Shown here: positions 1-8,027 of the stretch, piece by piece | Numbering within the stretch: position 1 is the stretch's first letter | How the letters are laid out: every line of letters begins with the position of its first letter | Origin: Thalassotalea euphylliae | GTDB taxonomy: Bacteria; Pseudomonadota; Gammaproteobacteria; Enterobacterales; Alteromonadaceae | Assembly (NCBI RefSeq): GCF_003390335.1 | Contig: NZ_QUOU01000001.1 | Span: 248,001-312,000, forward strand | Direction: 5' to 3' | Length of the DNA stretch: 64,000 bases | Translations under genes and position numbers: made by a program | Notes under the pieces: generated by a model | The model's input: only the letters and a program-made list of their open reading frames with translations | Database searches by the model: none | What the model was told of the DNA's origin: nothing

Positions 1-2
1 TA

Positions 3-236
3 CTGAACCTGTTTTACGTTAACGAAAAGGGCATCACTTTTTTCTGGCAGCAAGCAATTGAACTTAACACCATTGTTACCCACCTATTAGCCGCTGGCCT
101 AAGTTTGCTGGTATATGCGTGCGCTGAACAAGTCGTGGCTTACCATCGCAAAGGGCAAGTGGCGATCCGCCAGCCGGTACTTATTTTGTGCTCTATTTCT
201 ATGGCGCTATCCATCGGCTTTTTACTGATGAACTAG
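3..236 (+). CDS. C-terminal fragment of an unidentified membrane protein
   Basis: An open frame runs from the window edge to a TAG stop at 234-236, giving about 77 residues. It contains two hydrophobic stretches (around NTIVTHLLAAGLSLLVYA and LILCSISMALSIGFLLM) separated by a short basic segment with AYHRKGQ, as expected for the last two membrane helices of an integral membrane protein. The start lies outside the window. I do not recognise the family. It converges on the minus-strand stator gene that ends at 262, with only about 25 bases between them and no clear terminator. Confidence 0.45.
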   Translation: MNLFYVNEKGITFFWQQAIELNTIVTHLLAAGLSLLVYACAEQVVAYHRKGQVAIRQPVLILCSISMALSIGFLLMN

Positions 237-261
237 CTGCGCTAGCACAGCTATAACAATG

Positions 262-1053
262 CTAGGCAGCCGTTTCCCTGACGATATCCGCAACGGCTTC
301 TTGCGGGCGGCGCAATTTCTCGTCGATATAGGTTTGCAAGTAATCAAACATTACGCGAGGGTTGTCGCCAGCCATCATTTTTAACACGGCGTCTTTGATC
401 AATGATTGGTGCATTAAAATCTCGTCGCTGCGCTCAGAGAGCTTATTCGCGAGCGGTGTGGTAATGCCGTTGGCAATCAGCGCGCCATAAAGTGTGGTTA
501 ACAGTGCTACCGCCATCGCTGGGCCAATAGATTTTGGATCTTCCATGGCAATAAGCATATCAACAAGGCCAATCAATGTGCCTATCATCCCCATTGCTGG
601 CGCAATATCAGAAAACGAGCGCAGTACTTTAATCGATTGCTGATTGCGCTCTTTGGTAAGGTAAATTTCTTTGGTCAGTGCCAGGTTGACTGCTTCTTCC
701 GAATGACCGTCGACCAGCATGGTTTTTGCTTTGGCAAGAAATGGGTCGTCCACATCACTTTCTTCTAATGCTAAAAAGCCTCCTTTACGCGTTTTGTCAG
801 CAAGCTCAATACAATTCTCTATCGTTTCAATGACATTGGTTGTAGTTAACGAGAACGCATGACGTATATTTTGCATTGAACTCAAGAAGGTTTTGGGTCT
901 GTGGCTTAGCATCACTGCGCCAAATGTGCCGACAATCACGATAAATACCGATGGCGCGTTTACATAGGTATCCATTGGCGCATTGGCTAAAAATAGCCCA
1001 GAAAAGATAGCGGCAATGATCAGCAATACGCCACCGACAGCACCTAGATCCAT
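262..1053 (-). CDS. pomA: Flagellar stator subunit, MotA/PomA family
   Basis: This is the A subunit of a flagellar stator, which together with the B subunit forms the ion channel that drives rotation. The 263 residues show the MotA/PomA layout: two N-terminal membrane helices (about 5-24 and 34-52), a cytoplasmic loop of about 90 residues, then two further helices beginning at SDIAPAMGMIGTLIGLVDML and AMAVALLTTLYGALIANGI. The prolines at the cytoplasmic side of helices 3 and 4 are characteristic. Similarity to Vibrio PomA suggests sodium coupling, but this is inference. It lies 65 bases downstream of the B subunit in the same orientation, so the two are probably co-transcribed. The order B-then-A is the reverse of the usual operon. 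Confidence 0.85.
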   Translation of the reverse strand: MDLGAVGGVLLIIAAIFSGLFLANAPMDTYVNAPSVFIVIVGTFGAVMLSHRPKTFLSSMQNIRHAFSLTTTNVIETIENCIELADKTRKGGFLALEESDVDDPFLAKAKTMLVDGHSEEAVNLALTKEIYLTKERNQQSIKVLRSFSDIAPAMGMIGTLIGLVDMLIAMEDPKSIGPAMAVALLTTLYGALIANGITTPLANKLSERSDEILMHQSLIKDAVLKMMAGDNPRVMFDYLQTYIDEKLRRPQEAVADIVRETAA

Positions 1054-1118
1054 AATTTTTCCTTATTTATTTACTGATTAGTTAGTTACAGGTTAATTAT
1101 TCACGGCAAAGTGAGTGT

Positions 1119-1991
1119 TTATTGTGGCAGTAAATTAACACGCTCCGTCAGCAGCGGATCACCTTGCCAAATGGCGATTTCCACACGCCGATTTTTACGG
1201 CGATTCGCTTTACTTGAATTCGGTACGAGCGGGCGATTGCTGCCATGGCCAGTGACTGAAGTACGGGAAGAGTCAAAAGTGTCAGATCTCGCCATTTGAT
1301 GGGCAACGGCCAACGCCCGCTGCGCCGATAAATCAAAATTACTGGCGTACATATCGCCAGAAACCCCTAAATTGTCAGTATGACCGGAAACACTGATATG
1401 GCCGGGAATATCCTTAATGGTCTCGGCAATTTTCATGACAATTGGTTTAAATTTCGCTTGTAAGTACGGAGAGCCAGAGGCGAAAGCGCCATTCTCTTTG
1501 ATGCGGATAATGATTTGTTGGCCTAGCGCCTCGGTTTCTAGCGCGCCGTCTTCAATATACTGAGCCAGCTGTTGATTGATGCGTTTAAGTCGCTCTGCCT
1601 GTTGTTGCGCCGCTTCATCTTCCGCTTTGCGTTTATCGCCAGAGGCATCGTCTTCCCCTGCGGTGACCTTGAGTGTTTGCTCGGTAGACGAAATGGTGTG
1701 CTGGGTTATGGTGTTAATGGGGGATGGTTTGGGTTCACCCGGTGAAAACTCTTGGGCAATAATGCTGGTGCCTTTGGGAATATCATCGAGTTCTATTTGG
1801 TTTTGCACCCCAAACGCCATTTTCATTGAACCGGCAATTTGCTTGAATTTGAGCACATCCATCTCTGAATAAGACAGCAGTAGTACAAAAAAGCACATGA
1901 GCAGTGACATTAAGTCGGCAAAAGTTGCCATCCAAGCGGGAGAGCCAGAGCGCTCTTCGTCTTGTTGGTGCATTAACTCGGGGATGTCCAT
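1119..1991 (-). CDS. pomB: Flagellar stator subunit, MotB/PomB family
   Basis: This is the peptidoglycan-anchoring B subunit of the stator. Of its 290 residues, 18-40 form a single membrane helix that includes the ion-binding aspartate, Asp26, in the context ATFADLMSL. A low-complexity linker (about 80-145) leads to an OmpA-like domain (about 160-275) with the peptidoglycan-binding motif GHTDNLG (203-209) and the basic NRRKNRRVEI segment (263-272). Length and layout fit MotB/PomB. It is the first gene of a two-gene minus-strand unit with pomA. No chemotaxis or flagellar cluster surrounds the pair, so it is an isolated stator locus. Confidence 0.87.
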   Translation of the reverse strand: MDIPELMHQQDEERSGSPAWMATFADLMSLLMCFFVLLLSYSEMDVLKFKQIAGSMKMAFGVQNQIELDDIPKGTSIIAQEFSPGEPKPSPINTITQHTISSTEQTLKVTAGEDDASGDKRKAEDEAAQQQAERLKRINQQLAQYIEDGALETEALGQQIIIRIKENGAFASGSPYLQAKFKPIVMKIAETIKDIPGHISVSGHTDNLGVSGDMYASNFDLSAQRALAVAHQMARSDTFDSSRTSVTGHGSNRPLVPNSSKANRRKNRRVEIAIWQGDPLLTERVNLLPQ

Positions 1992-2342
1992 GAAGTACTA
2001 CGTCTTTTCCTAGTAAAGCCTATTCAAGCCTGAGGCGATTAATATAAAGGTAAAATGGCAGAGCTGGCAATACATTAGCACATGAATATGCACTTAAATT
2101 CGCGCCTAAATCTGAGTCAGGCTCGCGTGCAATTAAGTCGAGTCAAGGTGAAGCTTTAGTTGACGAGTTTATGCTTGCAGGAGTGTGGCAAGGTATGTTT
2201 TTCAATCGTTTAGCGCTTACTAGCACTTTGTTTGATTTAAATGTGCGATAAAAAAGCCGCAAGCCAAAACTTGGCTAACGGCTTTTATTCGAGTAGTAAG
2301 CGTCGAGTACTGAATTCGACGTACTAAGCTAATAACTCAAGT
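1992..2342. other. Intergenic region between pomB and hutH
   Basis: About 350 bases without a supported gene. It should contain the promoter of the pomB-pomA unit and, at 2252-2286, the terminator of the hut operon. No other repeat or RNA was recognised. Confidence 0.5.
2252..2286. terminator. Bidirectional intrinsic terminator downstream of hutH
   Basis: AAAAGCCG and AGCCAA pair with TTGGCT and CGGCTTTT across a three-base AAC loop with small internal bulges. The A and T tracts on the two sides allow termination on either strand. It lies 57 bases past the hutH stop on the minus strand, so its most likely role is to end the hutC-hutU-hutH transcript. Confidence 0.8.
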
Positions 2343-3887
2343 TTAGAAACTAGGCAAAATATCTGCTGGGATCAGGTGATTAAAGTCACCTTCCGCAATA
2401 CAACCAGATGCTTCGGCAATATCTGGTGCGAAGTATCTGTCTTTGTCATAGTAAGGTACGTACTCGCGAATAATAGCTTTCGCCGCTTCAACTTTTTCAG
2501 AGCCTTTCAATGGTGTTCTAAAGTCTAAGCCTTGCGCTGCCGCCAATAATTCAACCGCTAACACGCCATTGGTATTTTCTGCCATATCCGCTAGGCGACG
2601 ACCGGCAAAGGCTGCCATTGATACGTGATCTTCCTGATTAGCCGATGTTGGTAAGCTATCAACCGATGCTGGGTGCGCAAGGGTTTTGTTTTCCGATGCA
2701 AGTGCCGCTGATGTTACTTGAGCGATCATAAAGCCAGAGTTCACACCGCCGTTTTCCACTAAAAATGCCGGTAATTTACTCAAGTGGGCATCAATCAACA
2801 GTGCCATACGGCGCTCTGATAACGAGCCTATTTCTGCAATCGCTAAGGCTAAGTTATCCGCAGCCATGGCAACAGGCTCAGCGTGGAAGTTACCCGCAGA
2901 AATAAAGTCACCTTCGTTGGCAAATACTAGGGGATTGTCGGTAACGCCGTTGGCTTCAACGTGCAGCACTTCTGCCGCTTGGCGAATTTGTGTTAAACAC
3001 GCGCCCATCACTTGTGGCTGACAGCGCAACGAGTAGGGATCTTGGACTTTTTCACAGTCCATATGTGACTGACCAATCTCAGAGCTTTCACCTAAAATTT
3101 CACGATAGGCACGCGCGGCATCGATTTGGCCTTGTTGGCCGCGCACTTGATGAACGCGATCGTCAAATGGCGCACGTGAGCCCATGGCGGCTTCAACTGA
3201 CATGGCGCCAATGGCCACCCCCGCCGCAAATAAATCTTCTGCGTAGAATAAGCCTTCTAGGGCAAAGGCGGTTGATGCTTGAGTACCGTTTAACAAGGCT
3301 AAGCCTTCTTTTGCCGCCAATGTGATCGGCTCCAGACCAGCGATTTTTAATCCTTCTGCCGCGGGAATCACCTCATCTTGGAATGACATTTCGCCTTCGC
3401 CAAGCAGTGGCAATACCATGTGAGATAGCGGCGCTAAGTCGCCGGACGCACCCACTGAGCCTTTTTTCGGTACACAAGGGTAAACTTCTGCGTTCAGTAA
3501 TTGAATCAAGGCTTGGATCACCGGTAAGCGAATACCAGAGAAACCACGTGCCAATGAGTTAATTTTTAGCACCATCATTAAACGCACGGTGGCGTCTTCC
3601 ATGTATTCACCAAAGCCTGATGAATGGGAAAGTACGATGGATTTTTGTAGCAGTTCGAGTTCTTCTTTTTTAATGCGCGTGCTGGCAAGTAAGCCAAAGC
3701 CCGTGTTGATGCCGTAGACAACCTGATCTTTCTCAATCACGTCTTGCACTGCTTGGGCGCTTTGGTTGATGCCGTCAAACGCTGATTCGTCAAGCGCGTA
3801 TTGAATGCCGTCAAATTTCGCGACGGCGCGCAGTTGTGCCAAGGTCAATTGGCCGGGAATAATGTTTAGTTCAGTAATGGCAGACAT
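2343..3887 (-). CDS. hutH: Histidine ammonia-lyase
   Basis: Histidine ammonia-lyase removes ammonia from L-histidine to give trans-urocanate, the first step of histidine degradation, in the cytoplasm. The 514-residue length is normal for the family. The Ala-Ser-Gly triplet that cyclises to the MIO cofactor is at 147-149 in GSVGASGDLAPLSHM, and the conserved YGINTGFG is at 58-65. The start ATG at 3887 is preceded by TTGAGGTAAGACA, a good ribosome-binding site. It is the last gene of hutC-hutU-hutH, 124 bases after hutU, and is followed by a strong terminator. Regulation by HutC with urocanate as inducer is expected from the family and the operators upstream of hutC. Confidence 0.97.
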   Translation of the reverse strand: MSAITELNIIPGQLTLAQLRAVAKFDGIQYALDESAFDGINQSAQAVQDVIEKDQVVYGINTGFGLLASTRIKKEELELLQKSIVLSHSSGFGEYMEDATVRLMMVLKINSLARGFSGIRLPVIQALIQLLNAEVYPCVPKKGSVGASGDLAPLSHMVLPLLGEGEMSFQDEVIPAAEGLKIAGLEPITLAAKEGLALLNGTQASTAFALEGLFYAEDLFAAGVAIGAMSVEAAMGSRAPFDDRVHQVRGQQGQIDAARAYREILGESSEIGQSHMDCEKVQDPYSLRCQPQVMGACLTQIRQAAEVLHVEANGVTDNPLVFANEGDFISAGNFHAEPVAMAADNLALAIAEIGSLSERRMALLIDAHLSKLPAFLVENGGVNSGFMIAQVTSAALASENKTLAHPASVDSLPTSANQEDHVSMAAFAGRRLADMAENTNGVLAVELLAAAQGLDFRTPLKGSEKVEAAKAIIREYVPYYDKDRYFAPDIAEASGCIAEGDFNHLIPADILPSF

Positions 3888-4011
3888 TGTCTTACCTCAA
3901 TTTCTGTAGCAATAATTCTTTAGCAATAAATGTTTTGCTTTAAGTCAAAACAATGCTGGCGGCGCTTTGCAACGTTAATCGCCAGCTTGTTCAAGCTAAA
4001 ATAAGTTTATA

Positions 4012-5709
4012 TTAAGCGCGAGGCTTGCCATTCGCACCGTCAATCATCGGCAAGTCTAAGCCTTGCTCTTGTGCGCATTGAATCGCAATGTCGTAACCTG
4101 CATCAGCATGGCGCATCACCCCTGTGCCTGGGTCATTCCATAGCACGCGGCCTAATCGCGTCGCGGCTTCATCACTGCCGTCAGCAACAATCACCACACC
4201 AGCGTGCTGGCTAAAGCCCATGCCCACACCGCCACCGTGGTGTAAGCTTACCCAAGTTGCACCGCCAGAAGTTGACAGTAGGGCATTGAGTAATGGCCAA
4301 TCAGACACGGCATCTGAGCCGTCTAACATGCTTTCAGTTTCACGGTTTGGTGATGCCACTGAACCAGAATCTAAATGGTCGCGGCCAATAACAATTGGCG
4401 CTTTCAACTCGCCATTTTTCACCATTTCGTTAAAGGCAAGTGCCAAACGCGCACGGTCTTTTAAGCCAACCCAACAAATACGCGCTGGCAATCCTTGGAA
4501 TGCAATACGCTCTTTGGCCATATCTAACCAGTTGTGCAGGTGTGGATTGTCTGGGATAAGCTCTTTCACTTTTTGATCGGTTTTGTAGATATCTTCTGGG
4601 TCACCAGAAAGTGCTACCCAACGAAACGGTCCAATACCTTCACAGAATAACGGACGCACATAAGCCGGGACAAAGCCTGGGAAGTCAAATGCGTTGGTGA
4701 CGCCTTCTTCCAGCGCCATTTGGCGAATGTTGTTGCCGTAATCTGTGGTCGCCGCGCCTGCGGCTTGTAAATCGAGCATGGCTTGTACTTGCACAGCCAT
4801 TGATTGCTTCGCAGCTTTGACCACAGCGGCTTCGTCTTGTTGACGCATGTTCGCGGCGTGCTCCATTGTCCAACCTTGCGGCAGGTAGCCGTTTAATGGG
4901 TCGTGTGCTGAAGTTTGATCCGTCACTACATCTGGGGTAATACCGCGTTTTACCAGCTCAGGGAAAACATCAGCGACATTGCCAAGTAAACCAACAGAAA
5001 TTGCTTCGCCGTTTGCACAGGCAGTATTAATAATGTCTAGCGCTTCATCTAGGCTGGTTGCTTTTTTGTCGACATAGCGGGTTTTTAAGCGGAAATCGAT
5101 ACGGGATTCATCGCATTCAACCACTAATGCGCTGTAACCCGCCATGGTCGCCGCTAATGGCTGAGCACCACCCATACCACCAAGGCCGCCAGTAAGCACC
5201 CACTTACCTTTGGCGTCGCCGCCAAAATGTTGTTTTGCCATCGCGACAAAAGTCTCGTAAGTACCTTGCACTATGCCTTGTGAGCCAATGTAAATCCACG
5301 AACCCGCCGTCATTTGGCCGTACATCATCAAGCCTTGCTTGTCTAACTCGTTAAAGTGCTCCCAGTTACCCCAATTTGGCACTAGGTTAGAGTTAGCAAT
5401 TAATACACGTGGTGCATCGCTGTGAGTGCGAAAGACACCGACAGGCTTACCTGATTGCACTAATAAGGTTTCATCGTCTTCTAAGCGGTCTAGCGTTTCG
5501 ACAATTTTGTCGTAGCATGCCCAGTTGCGAGCCGCGCGGCCAATACCACCGTAGACAACAAGTGACTGCGGGTGCTCGGCAACTTCATCGTCCAAGTTAT
5601 TCATTAACATGCGCTTGGCTGCTTCGGTTAGCCAACTTTTCGCGGTAATTTCGCTACCGGTTGCCGCTTTGATTTTGCGGCTTGTGTCGAGTCTAGGATC
5701 ATTTGACAT
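4012..5709 (-). CDS. hutU: Urocanate hydratase (urocanase)
   Basis: Urocanate hydratase converts urocanate to 4-imidazolone-5-propionate using tightly bound NAD+. The start is placed at 5709 because that ATG is preceded by ACAGGAGCAGACC, a clear ribosome-binding site, and begins MSNDPRLDTSRKI as in known urocanases; an in-frame ATG 33 bases upstream lacks one. The result is 565 residues, the usual length. The glycine-rich segment GGLGGMGGAQPLA and the C-terminal HHGGGVGMGFSQHAG block are family hallmarks. It sits between hutC (about 42 bases upstream) and hutH. Confidence 0.97.
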   Translation of the reverse strand: MSNDPRLDTSRKIKAATGSEITAKSWLTEAAKRMLMNNLDDEVAEHPQSLVVYGGIGRAARNWACYDKIVETLDRLEDDETLLVQSGKPVGVFRTHSDAPRVLIANSNLVPNWGNWEHFNELDKQGLMMYGQMTAGSWIYIGSQGIVQGTYETFVAMAKQHFGGDAKGKWVLTGGLGGMGGAQPLAATMAGYSALVVECDESRIDFRLKTRYVDKKATSLDEALDIINTACANGEAISVGLLGNVADVFPELVKRGITPDVVTDQTSAHDPLNGYLPQGWTMEHAANMRQQDEAAVVKAAKQSMAVQVQAMLDLQAAGAATTDYGNNIRQMALEEGVTNAFDFPGFVPAYVRPLFCEGIGPFRWVALSGDPEDIYKTDQKVKELIPDNPHLHNWLDMAKERIAFQGLPARICWVGLKDRARLALAFNEMVKNGELKAPIVIGRDHLDSGSVASPNRETESMLDGSDAVSDWPLLNALLSTSGGATWVSLHHGGGVGMGFSQHAGVVIVADGSDEAATRLGRVLWNDPGTGVMRHADAGYDIAIQCAQEQGLDLPMIDGANGKPRA

Positions 5710-5751
5710 GGTCTGCTCCTGTAATAGTTTTGTGGCTATCAACGCTTGTGA

Positions 5752-6477
5752 TCAAGAGGTGATAACGATATGGCCACCCATGCGATATTTATCGCCTGGC
5801 GACGTTAAAATAGCGAGACTCACCACCCCTTGACGCGCCCATGTGCGGCGTCGCACTTGTAGGCAAGGTTGGTGGTGCTCGATGTGTAACTGCTGGCAAA
5901 CGTAATCACTTGCCAAAATAGCTTCAATTTCATGCGTTGCTTCGGTGAGCGGGGCAACGGATGAAAGAAATTCGTGTGGTGTCACCTGATTGAAGTCTTG
6001 CGCTAAATATTCGGGGGCAAGTGCACTGCTGACATAGCGCTGTTCCAGCTGAATAGGTTGACCATTTTCTAAATGCAGTACTTCCGAATAAAACACTTTA
6101 TCGCCTGATTGGCAGGCCAATAAAATGGCGACTTCCTCGTCAACACTGATGGATTTCAAGACCAGCTGTTTGGCTTGATATGCATGGCCGCGCGCTTGCA
6201 CTTCATCGGCAATATTCTTGATTTCTAGCAATGACGATTGCGATTTAAAGGTGGCGACAAATGTGCCTGCACCTTGCGAGCGCACGAGCACGCCTTGCTC
6301 AGTGAGTTCTTGCAGTGCACGGCGAGCGGTCATGCGGCTAACGGTAAATTGCTCCGCTAGTTCATTCTCTGACGGCACTTTGGCATGTTGGGGCCACTGA
6401 CCCGATTCGATTTGTGCAAGAATAAACTGCTTAATTACGCCGAATTTAGGGGTTGCCATGTTTTTGCTGGAGGCCAT
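5752..6477 (-). CDS. hutC: Histidine-utilization repressor, GntR family
   Basis: This 241-residue regulator has an N-terminal GntR winged helix (about 15-75, with PSENELAEQFTVSRMTARRAL) and a C-terminal UTRA ligand-binding domain (about 95-235). HutC represses hut genes and releases DNA when urocanate accumulates. It is the first gene of the hut operon, so it probably controls its own expression through the two operators directly upstream. Two possible ATG starts (6477 and 6459) have weak ribosome-binding sites; the longer form is given. The position next to all three hut enzyme genes makes the assignment strong. Confidence 0.93.
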   Translation of the reverse strand: MASSKNMATPKFGVIKQFILAQIESGQWPQHAKVPSENELAEQFTVSRMTARRALQELTEQGVLVRSQGAGTFVATFKSQSSLLEIKNIADEVQARGHAYQAKQLVLKSISVDEEVAILLACQSGDKVFYSEVLHLENGQPIQLEQRYVSSALAPEYLAQDFNQVTPHEFLSSVAPLTEATHEIEAILASDYVCQQLHIEHHQPCLQVRRRTWARQGVVSLAILTSPGDKYRMGGHIVITS

Positions 6478-6510
6478 ACAAACTCAATGTGGTGCTAACG
6501 GAAAACTAAC

Positions 6511-6522
6511 TTGTATATACAA
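6511..6522. promoter_or_regulatory. HutC operator 1
   Basis: Perfect 12-base palindrome TTGTATATACAA, 34 bases upstream of the hutC start. It contains the TGTA-N2-TACA core described for HutC. An identical palindrome lies exactly 40 bases away. Being nearer to hutC, it is best placed to control the hutC-hutU-hutH transcript. Confidence 0.82.
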
Positions 6523-6549
6523 TCTCATGTTTTGCTTAAAATAACAATA

Positions 6550-6563
6550 CTTGTATATACAAG
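6550..6563. promoter_or_regulatory. HutC operator 2
   Basis: Perfect 14-base palindrome CTTGTATATACAAG, with the same 12-base core as operator 1. It ends three bases before the predicted -35 box of hutI, so bound repressor would hinder RNA polymerase at the hutI promoter. Confidence 0.82.
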
Positions 6564-6565
6564 TG

Positions 6566-6594
6566 TTGTTTCGCTGTGAATGATCAACTATAGT
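6566..6594 (+). promoter_or_regulatory. Predicted hutI promoter
   Basis: TTGTTT at 6566-6571 and TATAGT at 6589-6594 are separated by 17 bases, a sigma-70-type arrangement about 110 bases upstream of hutI and directly next to HutC operator 2. Confidence 0.55.
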
Positions 6595-6702
6595 TCGAAA
6601 AAAATGATCCGAAAAAACAGTTCGAAAAAACGAGCACGCTGTTGGCTTTAAGCCCTTGAGCTTAGCGCTACCACAGCCATAACTTTTGATAACGAGACAT
6701 TC

Positions 6703-7932
6703 ATGACAACAAGTCACTGGCAACACTTAATCACCAACGTAAATATGGCAACCATGACCGAGGGCGGCAGCGGTTATGGTGTGATTAATGATGGCGCGCT
6801 AGCCATCGCCGATGGGAAAATAGTTTGGCTAGGTAAGCAGGCGGAGCTTCCCCGTTATGACGCCGAGCAAGTTGACGTCACTGATGGCCAAGGCAAGTGG
6901 TTAACGCCCGGGCTGATTGATTGTCACACTCACCTTGTCTTTGGTGGCAGTCGCGCGAATGAATTTGAAATGCGATTGCAAGGCAAAAGCTATGAGCAAA
7001 TTGCCAACGCTGGCGGTGGGATTGTCTCGACGGTAGCCGCCACTCGCGCCGCCTCTCAGGCCGAACTGGTTGCAGCTGCACGGCCGCGTTTAGAGGCGCT
7101 CTTTCAGCAAGGGGTCTCAACCGTTGAGATCAAATCTGGTTATGGGTTAGACAGCGAAAACGAGATAAAAATGCTCCGCGCGGCAGGAGAATTAGCGGCA
7201 AGTTCACCAGTTAATATTCAACGCACTTTTCTAGGCGCTCATGCACTGCCAACGGAGTATCAAGGCCGGGCTGATGAGTACATTGACTTGGTGTGTAACG
7301 ACATGCTGCCCGCTGTTGCAGCGCAGGGCTTAGCAGACGCTGTCGATGTCTTTTGTGAAAGTGTAGGCTTTAATTTAGCGCAAACGAAACGCGTGTTTGA
7401 TGCCGCGAAACAGCACAATTTAGCGATAAAAGTGCATGCCGAGCAGCTATCTAACTTAGGCGCGACCGAGCTTGCAGCGGGTTATCAAGCGTTATCGTCA
7501 GATCATGTGGAATTTCTCGATGAAGCTGGTGTCAAGGCCATGGCTAACGCCAATATGACCGCAGTATTACTGCCTGGTGCTTTTTATTTTTTACGCGAAA
7601 CACAATTACCGCCGATTGAGCTGCTGCGCAAGCACAGGGTCGCCATGGCGGTAGCCACGGATGTTAACCCGGGAACTTCACCATTTTCGTCTTTGCCGCT
7701 GATGCTCAATATGGCGTGTACGCTGTTTCGACTAACGCCAGCAGAAGCGCTTGCTGGGGTGACGTGTCATGGCGCGAAAGCGCTTGGCCTCTCTGCGACT
7801 AAAGGGCAGCTAGCTGTGGGCTATGATGCCGATATTGCGCTTTGGGACATCGCTCAACCCGCTGAGCTGTGTTATCAGTTTGGTGTCAATCCCTTGTCTG
7901 CGTTATTCATTTCAGGTGAAAAAGTCCTTTAG
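6703..7932 (+). CDS. hutI: Imidazolonepropionase
   Basis: This amidohydrolase opens the ring of 4-imidazolone-5-propionate to give N-formimino-L-glutamate, the third step of histidine degradation. The 409 residues include the metal-binding HxH of the amidohydrolase fold (His75 and His77 in DCHTHLVFGG), a later histidine in KVHAEQL, and the conserved aspartate in ATDVNPGT. It is transcribed away from hutC-hutU-hutH with the two HutC operators between. The next enzyme of the pathway (HutG or HutF) is not in this window, so formiminoglutamate must be processed by genes elsewhere. Confidence 0.97.
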   Translation: MTTSHWQHLITNVNMATMTEGGSGYGVINDGALAIADGKIVWLGKQAELPRYDAEQVDVTDGQGKWLTPGLIDCHTHLVFGGSRANEFEMRLQGKSYEQIANAGGGIVSTVAATRAASQAELVAAARPRLEALFQQGVSTVEIKSGYGLDSENEIKMLRAAGELAASSPVNIQRTFLGAHALPTEYQGRADEYIDLVCNDMLPAVAAQGLADAVDVFCESVGFNLAQTKRVFDAAKQHNLAIKVHAEQLSNLGATELAAGYQALSSDHVEFLDEAGVKAMANANMTAVLLPGAFYFLRETQLPPIELLRKHRVAMAVATDVNPGTSPFSSLPLMLNMACTLFRLTPAEALAGVTCHGAKALGLSATKGQLAVGYDADIALWDIAQPAELCYQFGVNPLSALFISGEKVL

Positions 7933-8027
7933 TTGCGCGCCAAGAAAGCGCAGTAATTGACCGCTGTACAAATTTAAGTCGATTGATTAGTCTACACTTA
8001 TCCTCAAGGTTAAGTGTTTGATGGAAG

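Noticed and set aside
1576..1872. 98-codon plus-strand frame opposite pomB
   Set aside because: Low-complexity shadow (Ser/Cys-rich) of the pomB coding strand, without a ribosome-binding site.
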